Positions 50,895 to 60,838 of a DNA stretch of 64,000 nt are shown piece by piece. Under the pieces are notes generated by a model. That model ran no database searches and was not told the DNA's origin. It saw only the letters and a list, made by a program, of their open reading frames with translations. The position numbers were made by a program, and so were the translations under genes. Position 1 is the first letter of the stretch; each line of letters starts with the position of its first letter. This stretch comes from Hahella sp. KA22 (GTDB taxonomy: Bacteria; Pseudomonadota; Gammaproteobacteria; Pseudomonadales; Oleiphilaceae), in contig NZ_CP035490.1 of assembly GCF_004135205.1 (NCBI RefSeq), positions 62,001 through 126,000 on the forward strand. Reading direction: 5' to 3'.

Positions 50895-53183
50895 ATGTCA
50901 GCCAGTGATCCGTTGCAACTCGCCCGGGCCGGCAAACAAGGCAGTTACGCTGTGCGCACCCGTTACCGGCGTCGAGACGGAATTCCCGTCTATACCAACC
51001 ACCTGATACTGGAAGGCTCGCCCTACCTGCTGCAGCACGCCCATAACCCCGTGAACTGGCGCGCCTGGAACGACGAGACCTTCGCCCTCGCCAAAGCGGA
51101 GAACAAACCGATTTTTCTCTCTATCGGCTACAGCACCTGCCACTGGTGCCATGTCATGGAGGAAGAGAGCTTCGACAATGAAGAGGTAGCGCAAACTCTC
51201 AACCGCTACTTCATCCCCATCAAAGTGGACCGGGAACAGCGGCCCGATCTGGATGAGATTTATATGACCGCCGTGCAAATCATTACCGGGCATGGCGGCT
51301 GGCCCATGTCGACCTTTCTCACCCCGGAGGGAAAACCGTTCTTCGGCGGCACTTATTTCCCCCGCCCTCGTTTCATCAGCCTCCTGCAACGGGTGCATGA
51401 GCTGTGGGTGGAGCAGCAGGAGAACTTGCTTGAGCAAGGACAGCGGCTGGCGGACGCCGTCAGCGTTTACCTCAGACCAAAGCCGATTTCGGAAACCCTG
51501 GCGGAAAAGCTGGTCGATACTGCGGTAGAGAAACTGATTGGCTATAGCGATCGCGAATGGGGCGGCTTCGGCAGCGAACCCAAGTTTCCCCAGGAACCCA
51601 ACCTTCTGTTTCTGCTCGACATCATTGAGCGCGATTCCCGACCGCTGGACCGACAACCCGCCTGGAGCGTGGTAAAAAGCACCCTGGACGCGCTGCTCGC
51701 CGGCGGTATTTACGATCAGGCAGGCGGCGGCTTTCACCGTTACGCGGTGGATCAACGCTGGCAGGTTCCTCACTTTGAAAAGATGCTTTACAACCAGGCG
51801 CAGTTGGCGCGCTGCTACGCCCGCGCCTACAACCTGAGTCAAGATCCTGAGTATTTTAGGGTATGCCGGGAAACCCTGGATTACGTCCTCAGAGAAATGC
51901 GCTCTCCAGAAGGTGTGTTTTATTCCGCCACTGATGCCGACAGCGAAGGCGAGGAAGGCAGATATTTCGTATGGAGCTACCAGGACCTGAGCCAGCTTCT
52001 CGACACACCCGCTCTGGCGCTCGCGGAACAGGTCTATGGCGTCACCCGCAAAGGCAATTTTGGAGGCGCCAATATTCTGCATCTGCCCTGCTCTCTACAG
52101 GAAAGCGCAGCGATGCTGAATCTGACTTACGAGGAATTACTGCAGCAACTGGCGGGTCTGAAAGCCACCTTGCTTCAGGCCAGAAGCCAGCGCGTTCCGC
52201 CTTTGCGCGATGACAAAGTGATCACGGAGTGGAACGGCATGATGATCGCCGCGCTGGCTGAAACCGCCGCCGTCACCGGCATCAGCGCTTACGGAGACGC
52301 CGCTGTCATCGCCGCGAACCAGTTATGGCGCAGCCAGCGTGGGGAAGACGGCCTGTTCCATCGCATCAGCCTGGACAATCTGCCCAGCGACGACGCGCTG
52401 CTGGAGGATTACGTGCATTACATGGAAGGACTGCTGCAGTTGTACGACTACACCCATGACCACCTTTGGCTGGAGCGCATGGAGGCGTTGGCGACCACAT
52501 TGGAAGAGCAGTTTCTGGACGCCGAGCAGGGCGGATTTTTCATCACCCCCAAGAATGCCCAAGGTCCACTGCTGGTGCGCAGCAAGCATTGCGGCGACAA
52601 CGCCACGGTCAGTGGCAATTCGCAATTAGCGTCAGTGTTGGCGGCGCTGCGCCTGCGCACTGGCGACCTTAACGTACAACGCATGGCGGAAAATCAGATC
52701 GCCGCTTTCACCGGGCAAATCAACCGCCATCCTTTGTCAGCGCCCGTGTTTCTGAAAGGCCTCAACGAATGGCTGACGCCCAATCCAGTTAATCTGCAAT
52801 ACGCGGCGTCCGGCCAGATGTGGGCCACCGCGGCGGTGAAGGAGTACAAGGAAGATCACTTGCTGGAAGTACAACTGGATATTCACATGAGCGAGGGCTG
52901 GCGCATTCAAAGCCATAGCTGCCCCGCTCCCGATGGTCGCCGCACACAAGTGGAGTTGCTGTCGCACACTGATCACGACCTGCTGGATATACGTTATCCT
53001 GCGGGACGCATCTGGACAGACACAGGTGAAAACAATGCCTTGGAAGTCTATGACGAACACTGTCGCGTTGAGCTGACATTGCGTCGCTCCACACGCTCGC
53101 CGGTGCGGCTGGCCCTGCATTTCCAGACCTGCAACGAACAGGTTTGCCATCGTCCGCACACGCTCAACTTCAGTCTTTGGTGA
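50895..53183 (+). CDS. DUF255/YyaL-type thioredoxin-domain protein with DsbD-N-like C-terminal domain
   Basis: 762 residues. An N-terminal thioredoxin-like DUF255 domain ([11 protein letters not shown], then [15 protein letters not shown]) is followed by an alpha/alpha-toroid of the AGE-epimerase-like kind ([33 protein letters not shown]). The C-terminal 110 residues form an extra domain resembling the N-terminal domain of Dsb[14 protein letters not shown], later [19 protein letters not shown] with the two cysteines. The family has no settled function (related to human SPATA20). No signal peptide, odd for a DsbD-type module. ATG at 50895. Confidence 0.85.
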   Translation: MSASDPLQLARAGKQGSYAVRTRYRRRDGIPVYTNHLILEGSPYLLQHAHNPVNWRAWNDETFALAKAENKPIFLSIGYSTCHWCHVMEEESFDNEEVAQTLNRYFIPIKVDREQRPDLDEIYMTAVQIITGHGGWPMSTFLTPEGKPFFGGTYFPRPRFISLLQRVHELWVEQQENLLEQGQRLADAVSVYLRPKPISETLAEKLVDTAVEKLIGYSDREWGGFGSEPKFPQEPNLLFLLDIIERDSRPLDRQPAWSVVKSTLDALLAGGIYDQAGGGFHRYAVDQRWQVPHFEKMLYNQAQLARCYARAYNLSQDPEYFRVCRETLDYVLREMRSPEGVFYSATDADSEGEEGRYFVWSYQDLSQLLDTPALALAEQVYGVTRKGNFGGANILHLPCSLQESAAMLNLTYEELLQQLAGLKATLLQARSQRVPPLRDDKVITEWNGMMIAALAETAAVTGISAYGDAAVIAANQLWRSQRGEDGLFHRISLDNLPSDDALLEDYVHYMEGLLQLYDYTHDHLWLERMEALATTLEEQFLDAEQGGFFITPKNAQGPLLVRSKHCGDNATVSGNSQLASVLAALRLRTGDLNVQRMAENQIAAFTGQINRHPLSAPVFLKGLNEWLTPNPVNLQYAASGQMWATAAVKEYKEDHLLEVQLDIHMSEGWRIQSHSCPAPDGRRTQVELLSHTDHDLLDIRYPAGRIWTDTGENNALEVYDEHCRVELTLRRSTRSPVRLALHFQTCNEQVCHRPHTLNFSLW

Positions 53184-53357
53184 GCCGCCCGGTGAAAAGA
53201 CGCAGGCATCTTGACCGATTGCGCCTGATGGGGAGGGCATCTAGTCTTAGCAAAAGCGTTACCGGCTCTATGCAACCCGCTTCAAGTTAAGGTTTAATCC
53301 GGCGAATGCTTATCCAATGAACATTTTCCCGATCAACCTTAAAGGAAGGAAGAGACG

Positions 53358-54335
53358 GTGACTGACTCCCATCCTATTATTCACGCATTTCAACTGGACG
53401 GCGGCGGCAGCGCCACGCCCATCCCCGTGGAAGGAGCCGCCGAGGCGGCGCAGGACAAATCCCGCCTGACGTGGTTACACATCAATGTGTTGAATCCGGG
53501 CGCGCTTAATTTACTGGAAAACCAGCTCGGCCTGGACTGGATCATCGCCGAGGCGCTGATGGCCGACGAAACCCGTCCCCGGATGATGGAGCTGAATGAG
53601 GGGGTGTTGATCATTCTGCGCGGCGTCAACCTGAACCAGGGGGCGGAGCCGGAAGACATGGTGTCGCTGCGCGCCTGGATCACCGAATACGGCGTCATCA
53701 GCGCCGGGCGCCGGCAACTGAAGGCGACGGCGGATATTATCGAAAAGCTGGAACAGAATATGGGGCCTTGCGGCGCCGGCGAATGGCTCACGGAAATGTG
53801 CGTGGAGCTTTATGACCACATGCAAAGCGCCGTCACCACACTGAACGAAACCACTGACGATCTGGAAGACCGGGTGCTGGTGTCTCAGGACGAATCCATT
53901 CGCGAATCCATTATTTCGACCCGCAAACGGGCGATTGTGTTCCGGCGCTATATCTCGCCGCAGCGGGATGTAATCGCCCGGCTGCAAACTTCGGAACTGT
54001 ATTGGATCAGCGCCAACGACAAGCGCAGACTGACGGAAGTGATGGACTGGCTGACCCGCTACGTGGAGGATCTGGACGCCATCCGCGAGCGCTCTCAGGT
54101 CATTAAGGATGAGCTGGCGGCGGCCATGAATGACCGCCTGAACCGTCACCTGTATCTGCTCTCCATTGTCGCCGCAGTATCCCTGCCGCTGGGCCTGCTC
54201 ACCGGCCTGTTCGGCATCAATATCGGCGGCATGCCGGGCGTGGATGACGGCAATGCGTTCTGGTTATTCTCCGCCCTGTTGGGACTCCTACTGGTACTGG
54301 AGATCGTCTATCTACGCAAGAAAGGCTGGATTTAG
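53358..54335 (+). CDS. zntB: Zinc transporter ZntB (CorA superfamily)
   Basis: 325 residues from GTG 53358 (AAGGAAGG upstream). A large acidic cytoplasmic N-terminal domain, a long helix, and two C-terminal membrane helices: YLLSIVAAVSLPLGLLTGLF and FWLFSALLGLLLVLEIVYL. The pore motif reads GINIGG, the ZntB variant of the CorA GMN motif. Transports Zn2+ (or related divalent ions) across the inner membrane. The stop overlaps the convergent hydrolase gene by 4 bases. Confidence 0.88.
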   Translation: MTDSHPIIHAFQLDGGGSATPIPVEGAAEAAQDKSRLTWLHINVLNPGALNLLENQLGLDWIIAEALMADETRPRMMELNEGVLIILRGVNLNQGAEPEDMVSLRAWITEYGVISAGRRQLKATADIIEKLEQNMGPCGAGEWLTEMCVELYDHMQSAVTTLNETTDDLEDRVLVSQDESIRESIISTRKRAIVFRRYISPQRDVIARLQTSELYWISANDKRRLTEVMDWLTRYVEDLDAIRERSQVIKDELAAAMNDRLNRHLYLLSIVAAVSLPLGLLTGLFGINIGGMPGVDDGNAFWLFSALLGLLLVLEIVYLRKKGWI

Positions 54336-55249
54336 CCGACAGATCGCGCATGTTCGATGACTTTTTGGGCCAGTTTCGGCAATAAAGGCAGCGGCAGATC
54401 ATGCCCCCAACCGGGGATCATCTCTAACCTGGCGTGGGCGATGCTTTGTTTCAGCATCTGCCCATTCCTGGGTTTCATCAATGGGTCCGCTGAGCCATGC
54501 AAAATCAGCGTAGGCATGGTGATGCTTCGCGCCAGCTTTTCCAGACTGCCGGTGGCGAGTATCGCACGCATCTGCCGAACAATGCCTTTGGGGCGATAGC
54601 TACGCTGATAATCTCTGGCGATGCGCTGCAGAATACGTTCTTTCGGCGTTGGGAAGGACGGACTTTGCACCGTTTCCCAGAACGCGACGCCTCGTCTCAG
54701 CGCGGCTTCCTGGTGGTGTCCGCGCACGCCGCCGCCGTTTATGCGCCATAGCGTGCCGAGATCAGGCATGGGTTGTTTGGGGCTATTGTTGGAAGTCATC
54801 ATCAAAGTCAGAGACTTGATCCGCTGCGGCTGCCGCGCCGCGACAATCTGCGAAATCATTCCTCCCATGGAGACGCCCACCAGATGGGCGCGTTCAATCT
54901 TCAATGCATCGAGCAACGCAATGGCGTCATCCGCCATGTCGTAAAGAGTATAGGAAGCTGTGACCGGCAACCCCAGCTTGGAGCGCACAAAGTCCACCGG
55001 CACCGGAACCCGATGGGGGCACTCGATTTCTGAGGAATGGCCGATATCCCGGTTATCAAGCCGGATCAGACGATAGCCCGCTTCAACCAGGGGCTCCAGA
55101 AACTCCGGCGGCCAGGCCGTCATCTGACAGGCGAGTCCCATGATGAGCAACATTGGCTCGCCATCAGGATCGCCCAGTTCTTCGTAACAAATCTGAATGG
55201 AGTTTACCTTGAGGTACTGCTCCCGGGGGTGGTAATACGCGTGGGTCAT
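54332..55249 (-). CDS. Alpha/beta hydrolase
   Basis: 305 residues, alpha/beta-hydrolase fold with a full catalytic set: oxyanion strand PMLLIMGLACQMTAWP, RLIRLDNRDIGHS, nucleophile elbow HLVGVSMGGMISQIVA, an Asp in TLILHGSADPLM and His in MIPGWGHDLP. It resembles esterases and peroxidase-like hydrolases related to polyketide aclacinomycin methylesterases; substrate unknown. Cytoplasmic. Confidence 0.85.
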   Translation of the reverse strand: MTHAYYHPREQYLKVNSIQICYEELGDPDGEPMLLIMGLACQMTAWPPEFLEPLVEAGYRLIRLDNRDIGHSSEIECPHRVPVPVDFVRSKLGLPVTASYTLYDMADDAIALLDALKIERAHLVGVSMGGMISQIVAARQPQRIKSLTLMMTSNNSPKQPMPDLGTLWRINGGGVRGHHQEAALRRGVAFWETVQSPSFPTPKERILQRIARDYQRSYRPKGIVRQMRAILATGSLEKLARSITMPTLILHGSADPLMKPRNGQMLKQSIAHARLEMIPGWGHDLPLPLLPKLAQKVIEHARSVG

Positions 55250-55355
55250 GGTCCGTACAATCGTAAAGCCGCTGTCTCAGCCTTCATTAAAGGTCAGGCA
55301 ATCATATACGGGAAATTAAGGGTAATTGATTAACTTTCCAAGTTTTAACGCAAAA

Positions 55356-55376
55356 AACCGCGCAAAATGCGCGGTT
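55356..55376 (-). terminator. Intrinsic terminator of the PspA-family gene
   Basis: AACCGCGCA (55356-55364) pairs with TGCGCGGTT (55368-55376). On the minus strand the stem is followed by a TTTTTTG run, 25 bases past the stop at 55401. Confidence 0.85.
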
Positions 55377-55400
55377 CATTACTGTTGATGTCACCCACTG

Positions 55401-56087
55401 TCAGGCTGATTTTTTACGAATGCGATCCAGCACGGCGTCCGCCTCGGTTCTGGGTCCAATGCCCGCTTTTCGCAACTTATCCTCCAGACCGTCGTCATTC
55501 AGCCCTTCATCCAGCTGCTCCATGGCGTGTTTCATATCATCGAAGCGCTCCTGACGGTCTCGAATGCGCTGCAGGGAATCCTGCATATCGCTGATGCGCG
55601 ATCCCATGGAATTGGCGCGAACGGCCAAGGAAGCCGTCGCTTGCTGCGTGCTCTGCGTGGCCTGCACCATGCGCAGCTCACGTCGATAGTTTTGAATACT
55701 CTGGGCTGCGGATTGCAGACTCAGGCGTAACTTTCTCTCATGCTCTCCCAGCTTTTCCGACGCCTTGCGCTCATCCGCCAGCGTTTTTTCCTGGTCCGCA
55801 ATGACAGTGGCGAGTTCATGAGCCAGATCCTCCAATCCCTTTTCCAGCGCCTGACCGGCTTGCGTTTCCTTTTCCGCCAGATATCTGGCGCGACGGGCGA
55901 TACCGCGCTCCAAGCGCATTTTTTCCGCCATGACCCGGGCCAGATCGTGTTTGGCCTGCCCCATGGCGCACTCGCATTCATAGATTTCCTGTTCAAAGAT
56001 GCGGATAGCGTTCGCGTCCACCACCCGCTCCGCGCTCTCACGCGTGGCGCCGCGTACGGCGGTCATCATTTTTTGTACGTAAAACAT
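55401..56087 (-). CDS. PspA/IM30-family protein
   Basis: 228 residues, almost entirely coiled coil. Start at 56087 because GAGGTG lies upstream at good spacing; ATG 56108 adds seven residues. The N-terminal FYVQKMMTAVRGATRESAER and the long helices (AIRIFEQEIYECECAMGQAK) fit the PspA/Vipp1 ESCRT-III-like family, which polymerises on stressed membranes. It lacks the typical N-terminal amphipathic membrane helix of PspA, so it may be a divergent paralogue. Encoded with a YiaA/B membrane protein 63 bases upstream; no pspBC or pspF nearby. Confidence 0.8.
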   Translation of the reverse strand: MFYVQKMMTAVRGATRESAERVVDANAIRIFEQEIYECECAMGQAKHDLARVMAEKMRLERGIARRARYLAEKETQAGQALEKGLEDLAHELATVIADQEKTLADERKASEKLGEHERKLRLSLQSAAQSIQNYRRELRMVQATQSTQQATASLAVRANSMGSRISDMQDSLQRIRDRQERFDDMKHAMEQLDEGLNDDGLEDKLRKAGIGPRTEADAVLDRIRKKSA

Positions 56088-56150
56088 ATAAAGCACCTCG
56101 TGATTCATAAGTCGTCTCTGGCGGACGGGTTGCGGCCTGCTTGCATCCGG

Positions 56151-56423
56151 TTACTCGGCATAGTCCCGCAGCATTTGGTTGGTTCTGGCTTCATTGATCT
56201 TGTGGATAAGGCGATGGGATTCATGTTCATCGCGCATGGTTTTAGACAGCGTGATAGTCGAGCTGATGAGAAACAGCGTACTGATGCTGAAATAACCTTT
56301 GATTAGCAAATCCACTGGCATGAAAAAGATGCCGGCGGCCACCGCAGCCAGCGCGATGACGAAAGAAGACTTCACGTAAAACAACCAACCTTTGGAGTTA
56401 CTCTGTATTTCTTCAACTGTCAT
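56151..56423 (-). CDS. YiaA/YiaB-type small membrane protein
   Basis: 90 residues from the ATG at 56423 (the longer frame to 56588 has no ribosome binding site). Two hydrophobic helices, FVIALAAVAAGIFFMPVDLL and YFSISTLFLISSTITLSKTM, match the YiaA/B two-helix domain. YiaA/B-like proteins and PspA paralogues occur together in several gammaproteobacteria. Function unknown; probable membrane partner of the downstream PspA-like protein. Confidence 0.75.
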   Translation of the reverse strand: MTVEEIQSNSKGWLFYVKSSFVIALAAVAAGIFFMPVDLLIKGYFSISTLFLISSTITLSKTMRDEHESHRLIHKINEARTNQMLRDYAE

Positions 56424-56659
56424 GAGTTGTCTCTCTGTGTGATCCGATGTCCCGCTCACTCTGCTGACGCCCCCGCTATTTTTGAATCTAAATCTGAATG
56501 GGTGCTGAATGACCGCCTCCAAGTATCGCGATTCGATACCTTCGTTAAAAAACAGCACTCCTGATCCAGATATCACACCTTCACTCACCCAAATGTTGAC
56601 ACTGAATATTTTGCAAACCTAAAATGTTTACACATAAAACATAAACAAGGATCACCTCC

Positions 56660-57697
56660 ATGCGCCCTCTTTACCATGCCGTGACCTTCTCTCTGGCGAC
56701 GCTGATCTATGGCGTTACGCCTGTGGCCGCCGCAGACGAGCCTGTTGTGCATACGGAAACCGTTCGTCTGGAAACCTATACCCTCCCCATAGAAACCAGC
56801 GGCGTCCTCGCCAATCAATCGGAACAAACGCTGTCCTTTAAAACACCGGGGATCGTGGCGAAAATCGCCGTGAAAGAGGGTCAGAGAGTGCGTGCAGGGG
56901 AGCAAATCGCCATCCTCGACAGAGAGGAAATCGCCGCGGAAGTGGCGCAGGCGGAGGCTTACCGTGACGACGCCCGCCGCAATCTGGAGCGATTCAATAA
57001 GCTGTACGGCAGCAAGGTCGCCCCGCTGGAGCAGGTGCAATCCGCCGAAACCGCCTTGCGCGTGGCGAGCGCCCGTCTCAAAGTCGCCCAATTCAATTTC
57101 AAGCATTCTGAAATTCTCGCTCCCAGCGATGGCGTCGTGCTGCGCCGTCTGATTGAGCCCAATGAACTGGTGAGCGCGCAGCGCCCCGCATTTGTCTTCG
57201 CTCAGGAAAATGCGGGATGGGTTATTCGCGTTGGCGTCAGCGACAAAGAAATCGTGCGTCTAAGAGAGGGAGACAAGGCGGAGGTGCGCTTGGACGCTTA
57301 TCCCGGTCAGGCCCTGAGTGGGGACGTTTACGAAACCGCAGCGAAAGCCAGTCCTGGCAGCGGTGTTTTCGAAGTGGAAGTGCGTCTGCATCCCCATGAG
57401 ACGCGACTGTTATCGGGCATGGTTGCGCGCGTGACGCTGACGCCCAAAGCGGAGGAGCAATTGGTGATGATACCGCTTAGCGCCATCATCAGCGCCGGTG
57501 GTAAAAATGCGGAGGTTTTCGTACTGGACGCCAATAATCGCGCTCACCGCCGCCGTATCGTATTGCGTGACTTTTCCGCGTCTCAGGTCGCTGTGGCCCA
57601 TGGCCTGAAGGCGGGGGAAACACTGGTCACTCGCGGCGCCACCGGGCTGGTGGAAGGCATGCTGGCGACGCCTGTCGCGCTTGCTTCCAATCCCTGA
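56660..57697 (+). CDS. RND efflux periplasmic adaptor (membrane fusion protein)
   Basis: 345 residues. Signal peptide (SLATLIYGVTPVAAA), lipoyl/barrel-sandwich halves (GIVAKIAVKEGQRVRAGEQI and ILAPSDGVVLRRLIEPNEL), a coiled-coil hairpin between, and a C-terminal beta barrel (LSGMVARVTLTPKAEEQLVM). It links the inner-membrane RND pump encoded 24 bases downstream to an outer-membrane channel, which is not encoded here and may be a shared TolC. Substrate unknown. The upstream gap (56424-56659) is AT-rich and holds its promoter. Confidence 0.9.
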   Translation: MRPLYHAVTFSLATLIYGVTPVAAADEPVVHTETVRLETYTLPIETSGVLANQSEQTLSFKTPGIVAKIAVKEGQRVRAGEQIAILDREEIAAEVAQAEAYRDDARRNLERFNKLYGSKVAPLEQVQSAETALRVASARLKVAQFNFKHSEILAPSDGVVLRRLIEPNELVSAQRPAFVFAQENAGWVIRVGVSDKEIVRLREGDKAEVRLDAYPGQALSGDVYETAAKASPGSGVFEVEVRLHPHETRLLSGMVARVTLTPKAEEQLVMIPLSAIISAGGKNAEVFVLDANNRAHRRRIVLRDFSASQVAVAHGLKAGETLVTRGATGLVEGMLATPVALASNP

Positions 57698-57721
57698 CTT
57701 ATCTAACCGGAGTATCCCGCC

Positions 57722-60700
57722 ATGCGCCTGCCGGAATTAGCGATTCGCAACCACGCCTTCGCCTGGGTCGCCGTGTTACTTTTGCTTGGCCTCGGCCTGG
57801 TTTCCTTTCTCACCATGCCGCGTTCTGAAGATCCACAATTCGACTTCCCCACCACTCTCACCACCGTTCTGTATCCTGGCGCGACGCCCGTGGACATGGA
57901 GCGCCTGGTGGTCGATCCCATTGAAGACGCCATCAACGAATTGGAGGATCTGAAGTCGGTTTACACGGAGATCGAAGACGGCTTGGTGCTGGTGCGCACG
58001 GAGTTTTTGTACGGCAGCGACCCGGAGGACAAGTTTGAGGATGTCGTCGGGGCCATCCAAAGCATTCGCAGCGAGTTACCCCCTGATCTTGCCCGTCTGA
58101 ACACGGAAAAATTATCGCCAGCGGATGTCAATATTCTGCAGATCGCGCTGGTTTCCAACTCTGCGTCTACCAAAGAGTTCAAATACTATGCGGAGCGTTT
58201 GGAGACCCGTCTGGAAAGAGTCCCAGGCGTCAAACGCGTTGACGTAAAAGGGCTGGCGAATCTGGAAGTGCAGGTGAAAGCGGATTGGGTATTGTTGCGG
58301 CGTCATGGCGTGTCACTGGACGAACTGGCGGAAGGGGTGCGCAGAGCAGCGCAAAATCTGCCCGGCGGATACGTCAACGGCGACGACCGTCGTTTCAACG
58401 TTCGCACCAGTGGCGATTATAAAGACATTACGACGCTGGCCCGCACCGTCGTCCGCACGCGCGACGATCATGCAGTTTATATTGGAGACTTGGCGGATAT
58501 CCGCCTGCAAGACGGCGCGCCCACCTACAGCGCCCGCTATCAAGGCGAGCCCGCCGTTTTCATTACTGTAGTGCAGCGTAAAGGCAGCAATATTTTCGAT
58601 GTCATGGCGGGCGTGAAAAGCACGCTCACCGCCTTCTCTGAAGAGCTGCCGGAAACTTTCCAGACGTATCTCGCCCATGATCAGAGCGTGAGCGTCAACG
58701 AACGGGTCGACGGCTTCTTCGAAAACCTTTGGCAGGGCCTGTTGTTGGTCGCCGTTGTAGTACTGACGTCTCTGGGCGCGCGCGCTGCTTTCGTTATCGT
58801 ACTGGCGATCCCTTTTTCCATCCTCATCGGATTGGGATGGCTGGACCTGACCGGCTTTGGTTTACAGCAAATGTCCATCGTTGGGCTGGTGATCGCTCTC
58901 GGTTTGCTGGTGGACAACGCCATCGTCGTCACGGAAAACGTGGAGCGTTATCTGCGCCAGGGCGACAGCCGGGAGGACGCCGCCATTAAAGGGACTTCAC
59001 AAGTGGGTTGGGCGGTAGTCAGCGGCACCGTCACCACCGTGCTGGCGTTTCTGCCGATCCTGTTACTGCAGAGCGGCTCCGGTACATTTATTCGCTCAAT
59101 GCCTGTTACTGTCATCCTGACGCTGGCCGCCTCCCTGCTGATCGCCCTGACCATAACGCCGCTTCTCGCCAGTCGCTTTCTCAAAAGCGGCGCAACCTCC
59201 TCCGCGCCGGGGTGGTTATTGCTCTCACTGACAAACTTCGCAGACGGGCCTTACGCTCGCGGTCTGGCGTGGAGTCTGCGCCGGCCATGGCTGGTGTTGG
59301 TTGTTTCCGTGCTGTTTCTGGCGGGAGCCATGTCTCTGTTCGGTCATGTGGGAGTGAGTCTGTTTCCCAAAGCGGAGAAATCTATGATTCTGGTGAACGT
59401 AGAAACACCAGAGGGCTCCACCTTCGAATCCACTCGCAAAGCCGCCCAGGAAATAGAGCAAAACCTGATGGAGCAGCCTGGCGTCAGCGCCGTCGCCACG
59501 AATATCGGTAAAAGTAATCCACGGGTTTACTACAACACCATGGACAGCAAACAGCAGCCCAATTACGCACAGTTACTGGTGCAGCTGACTCCTCGGCCAT
59601 ACCAAGAGATTGAGCAGTGGGTGAGCGAGCAGCGTGAACACTACAAGACATTCGCTGACGCTCAGGTGCGCTTTAAGGAGTTTCATCAAGGTCCGCCCGT
59701 GCAGGCGCCCATCACCATTCGCGTCACCGGAGACAATATAGAACATCTGCGACAGGCGGCTCAGGATGTCAGCGACATCATCGCCAATGCAGACGGGGCC
59801 ATTAACGTGGACGCTCCTATCAGTCGCCACAAGGTGGATCTTCGCGTCAACATCAACCGCGACAAAGCGGCGTTTCATCATGTCAGTCTGGACGCCATCG
59901 ACCGCACCGTACGTGGAGGTCTGGTGGGGCTGAATGTGGGTTCGTTGCGGGATGACGAAGGGGAAGACTATCCGATTATCGTCACCGCCCGAGAGCGCGC
60001 AGAGCCTGAGCTGGATCAGTTTCAGCGCATGATGGTCGCCAACGCGGAAGGCGTGCTGACGCCGCTCATTCAGGTCGCAGATGTTGAGCTGGAAACTGCC
60101 GTACCCAAGTTCCAGCACTATAACCTGGAGCGTATGGCGATGGTGACTGCGGACGTCAAACCCGGGTATCAGACCGAGGCCGTTACCAACGCGATCGTCG
60201 ACAAACTGGACGCTTACTCCTGGCCACAAGGCGTGCACTATACCGTGGGCGGCGAGCAGGAAAACCGCAAGGAGTCATTCGGCGGCATGGCGAAGGCTTT
60301 GCTGGTAGCGATCATCGGCATCTTCGCCGTACTGGTGATGCAGTTCCGCTCTTTCTCACAGCCGTTGATCATTTTCGCCGCCTTGCCCTTCGCCATTATC
60401 GGGGCGATTCTGGGCCTCTATTTAACGGGCAATACCTTCTCGTTCACCGCCTTTGTAGGACTCACCTCACTGGTAGGCATAGTCGTCAACAATTCTATTA
60501 TTCTGGTGGATTACGCCAACCAGATTCGCGCGGAAGGCGCGGATGTCAGCGAGGCGATGACGCTATCCGCCCGAACTCGCTTGATTCCAATCTTATTAAC
60601 GTCGCTGACCACGATTGGAGGGCTTCTTCCCCTGACTCTCACCGGATCATCGATGTGGGCGCCCATGGGCTGGACAATTATTGGCGGACTCACCACTTCA

Positions 60701-60838
60701 ACATTGCTGACGTTATTTGTGGTGCCAGTTCTGTATCGCCTGTTTGAAGGTTCCGGCAGACAGGTCAAAACCACGCACGATACGCAGGACAATCAACGGG
60801 ATGGGCAAGCAATGACTACTTATTCAGCCACTCAGTGA
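57722..60838 (+). CDS. RND-family efflux transporter
   Basis: 1038 residues, full length. Twelve membrane helices with two large periplasmic loops; TM1 is FAWVAVLLLLGLGLVSFLTM. TM4 has GLVIALGLLVDNAIVVTENV with the proton-relay Asp, and the repeat half has LVGIVVNNSIILVDYANQI. The N-terminal porter segment PRSEDPQFDFPTTLTTVLYP places it near the cation/multidrug group (AcrB-like, TriC/YhiV-like subgroups). It exports hydrophobic compounds with the adaptor upstream. Its 3' end overlaps the convergent FHA-EAL gene by 23 bases. Confidence 0.9.
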   Translation: MRLPELAIRNHAFAWVAVLLLLGLGLVSFLTMPRSEDPQFDFPTTLTTVLYPGATPVDMERLVVDPIEDAINELEDLKSVYTEIEDGLVLVRTEFLYGSDPEDKFEDVVGAIQSIRSELPPDLARLNTEKLSPADVNILQIALVSNSASTKEFKYYAERLETRLERVPGVKRVDVKGLANLEVQVKADWVLLRRHGVSLDELAEGVRRAAQNLPGGYVNGDDRRFNVRTSGDYKDITTLARTVVRTRDDHAVYIGDLADIRLQDGAPTYSARYQGEPAVFITVVQRKGSNIFDVMAGVKSTLTAFSEELPETFQTYLAHDQSVSVNERVDGFFENLWQGLLLVAVVVLTSLGARAAFVIVLAIPFSILIGLGWLDLTGFGLQQMSIVGLVIALGLLVDNAIVVTENVERYLRQGDSREDAAIKGTSQVGWAVVSGTVTTVLAFLPILLLQSGSGTFIRSMPVTVILTLAASLLIALTITPLLASRFLKSGATSSAPGWLLLSLTNFADGPYARGLAWSLRRPWLVLVVSVLFLAGAMSLFGHVGVSLFPKAEKSMILVNVETPEGSTFESTRKAAQEIEQNLMEQPGVSAVATNIGKSNPRVYYNTMDSKQQPNYAQLLVQLTPRPYQEIEQWVSEQREHYKTFADAQVRFKEFHQGPPVQAPITIRVTGDNIEHLRQAAQDVSDIIANADGAINVDAPISRHKVDLRVNINRDKAAFHHVSLDAIDRTVRGGLVGLNVGSLRDDEGEDYPIIVTARERAEPELDQFQRMMVANAEGVLTPLIQVADVELETAVPKFQHYNLERMAMVTADVKPGYQTEAVTNAIVDKLDAYSWPQGVHYTVGGEQENRKESFGGMAKALLVAIIGIFAVLVMQFRSFSQPLIIFAALPFAIIGAILGLYLTGNTFSFTAFVGLTSLVGIVVNNSIILVDYANQIRAEGADVSEAMTLSARTRLIPILLTSLTTIGGLLPLTLTGSSMWAPMGWTIIGGLTTSTLLTLFVVPVLYRLFEGSGRQVKTTHDTQDNQRDGQAMTTYSATQ

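Noticed and set aside
56585-57106. 173-residue minus-strand frame at the start of the RND adaptor
   Set aside because: Antisense to a signal peptide and lipoyl domain that are unmistakable on the plus strand.
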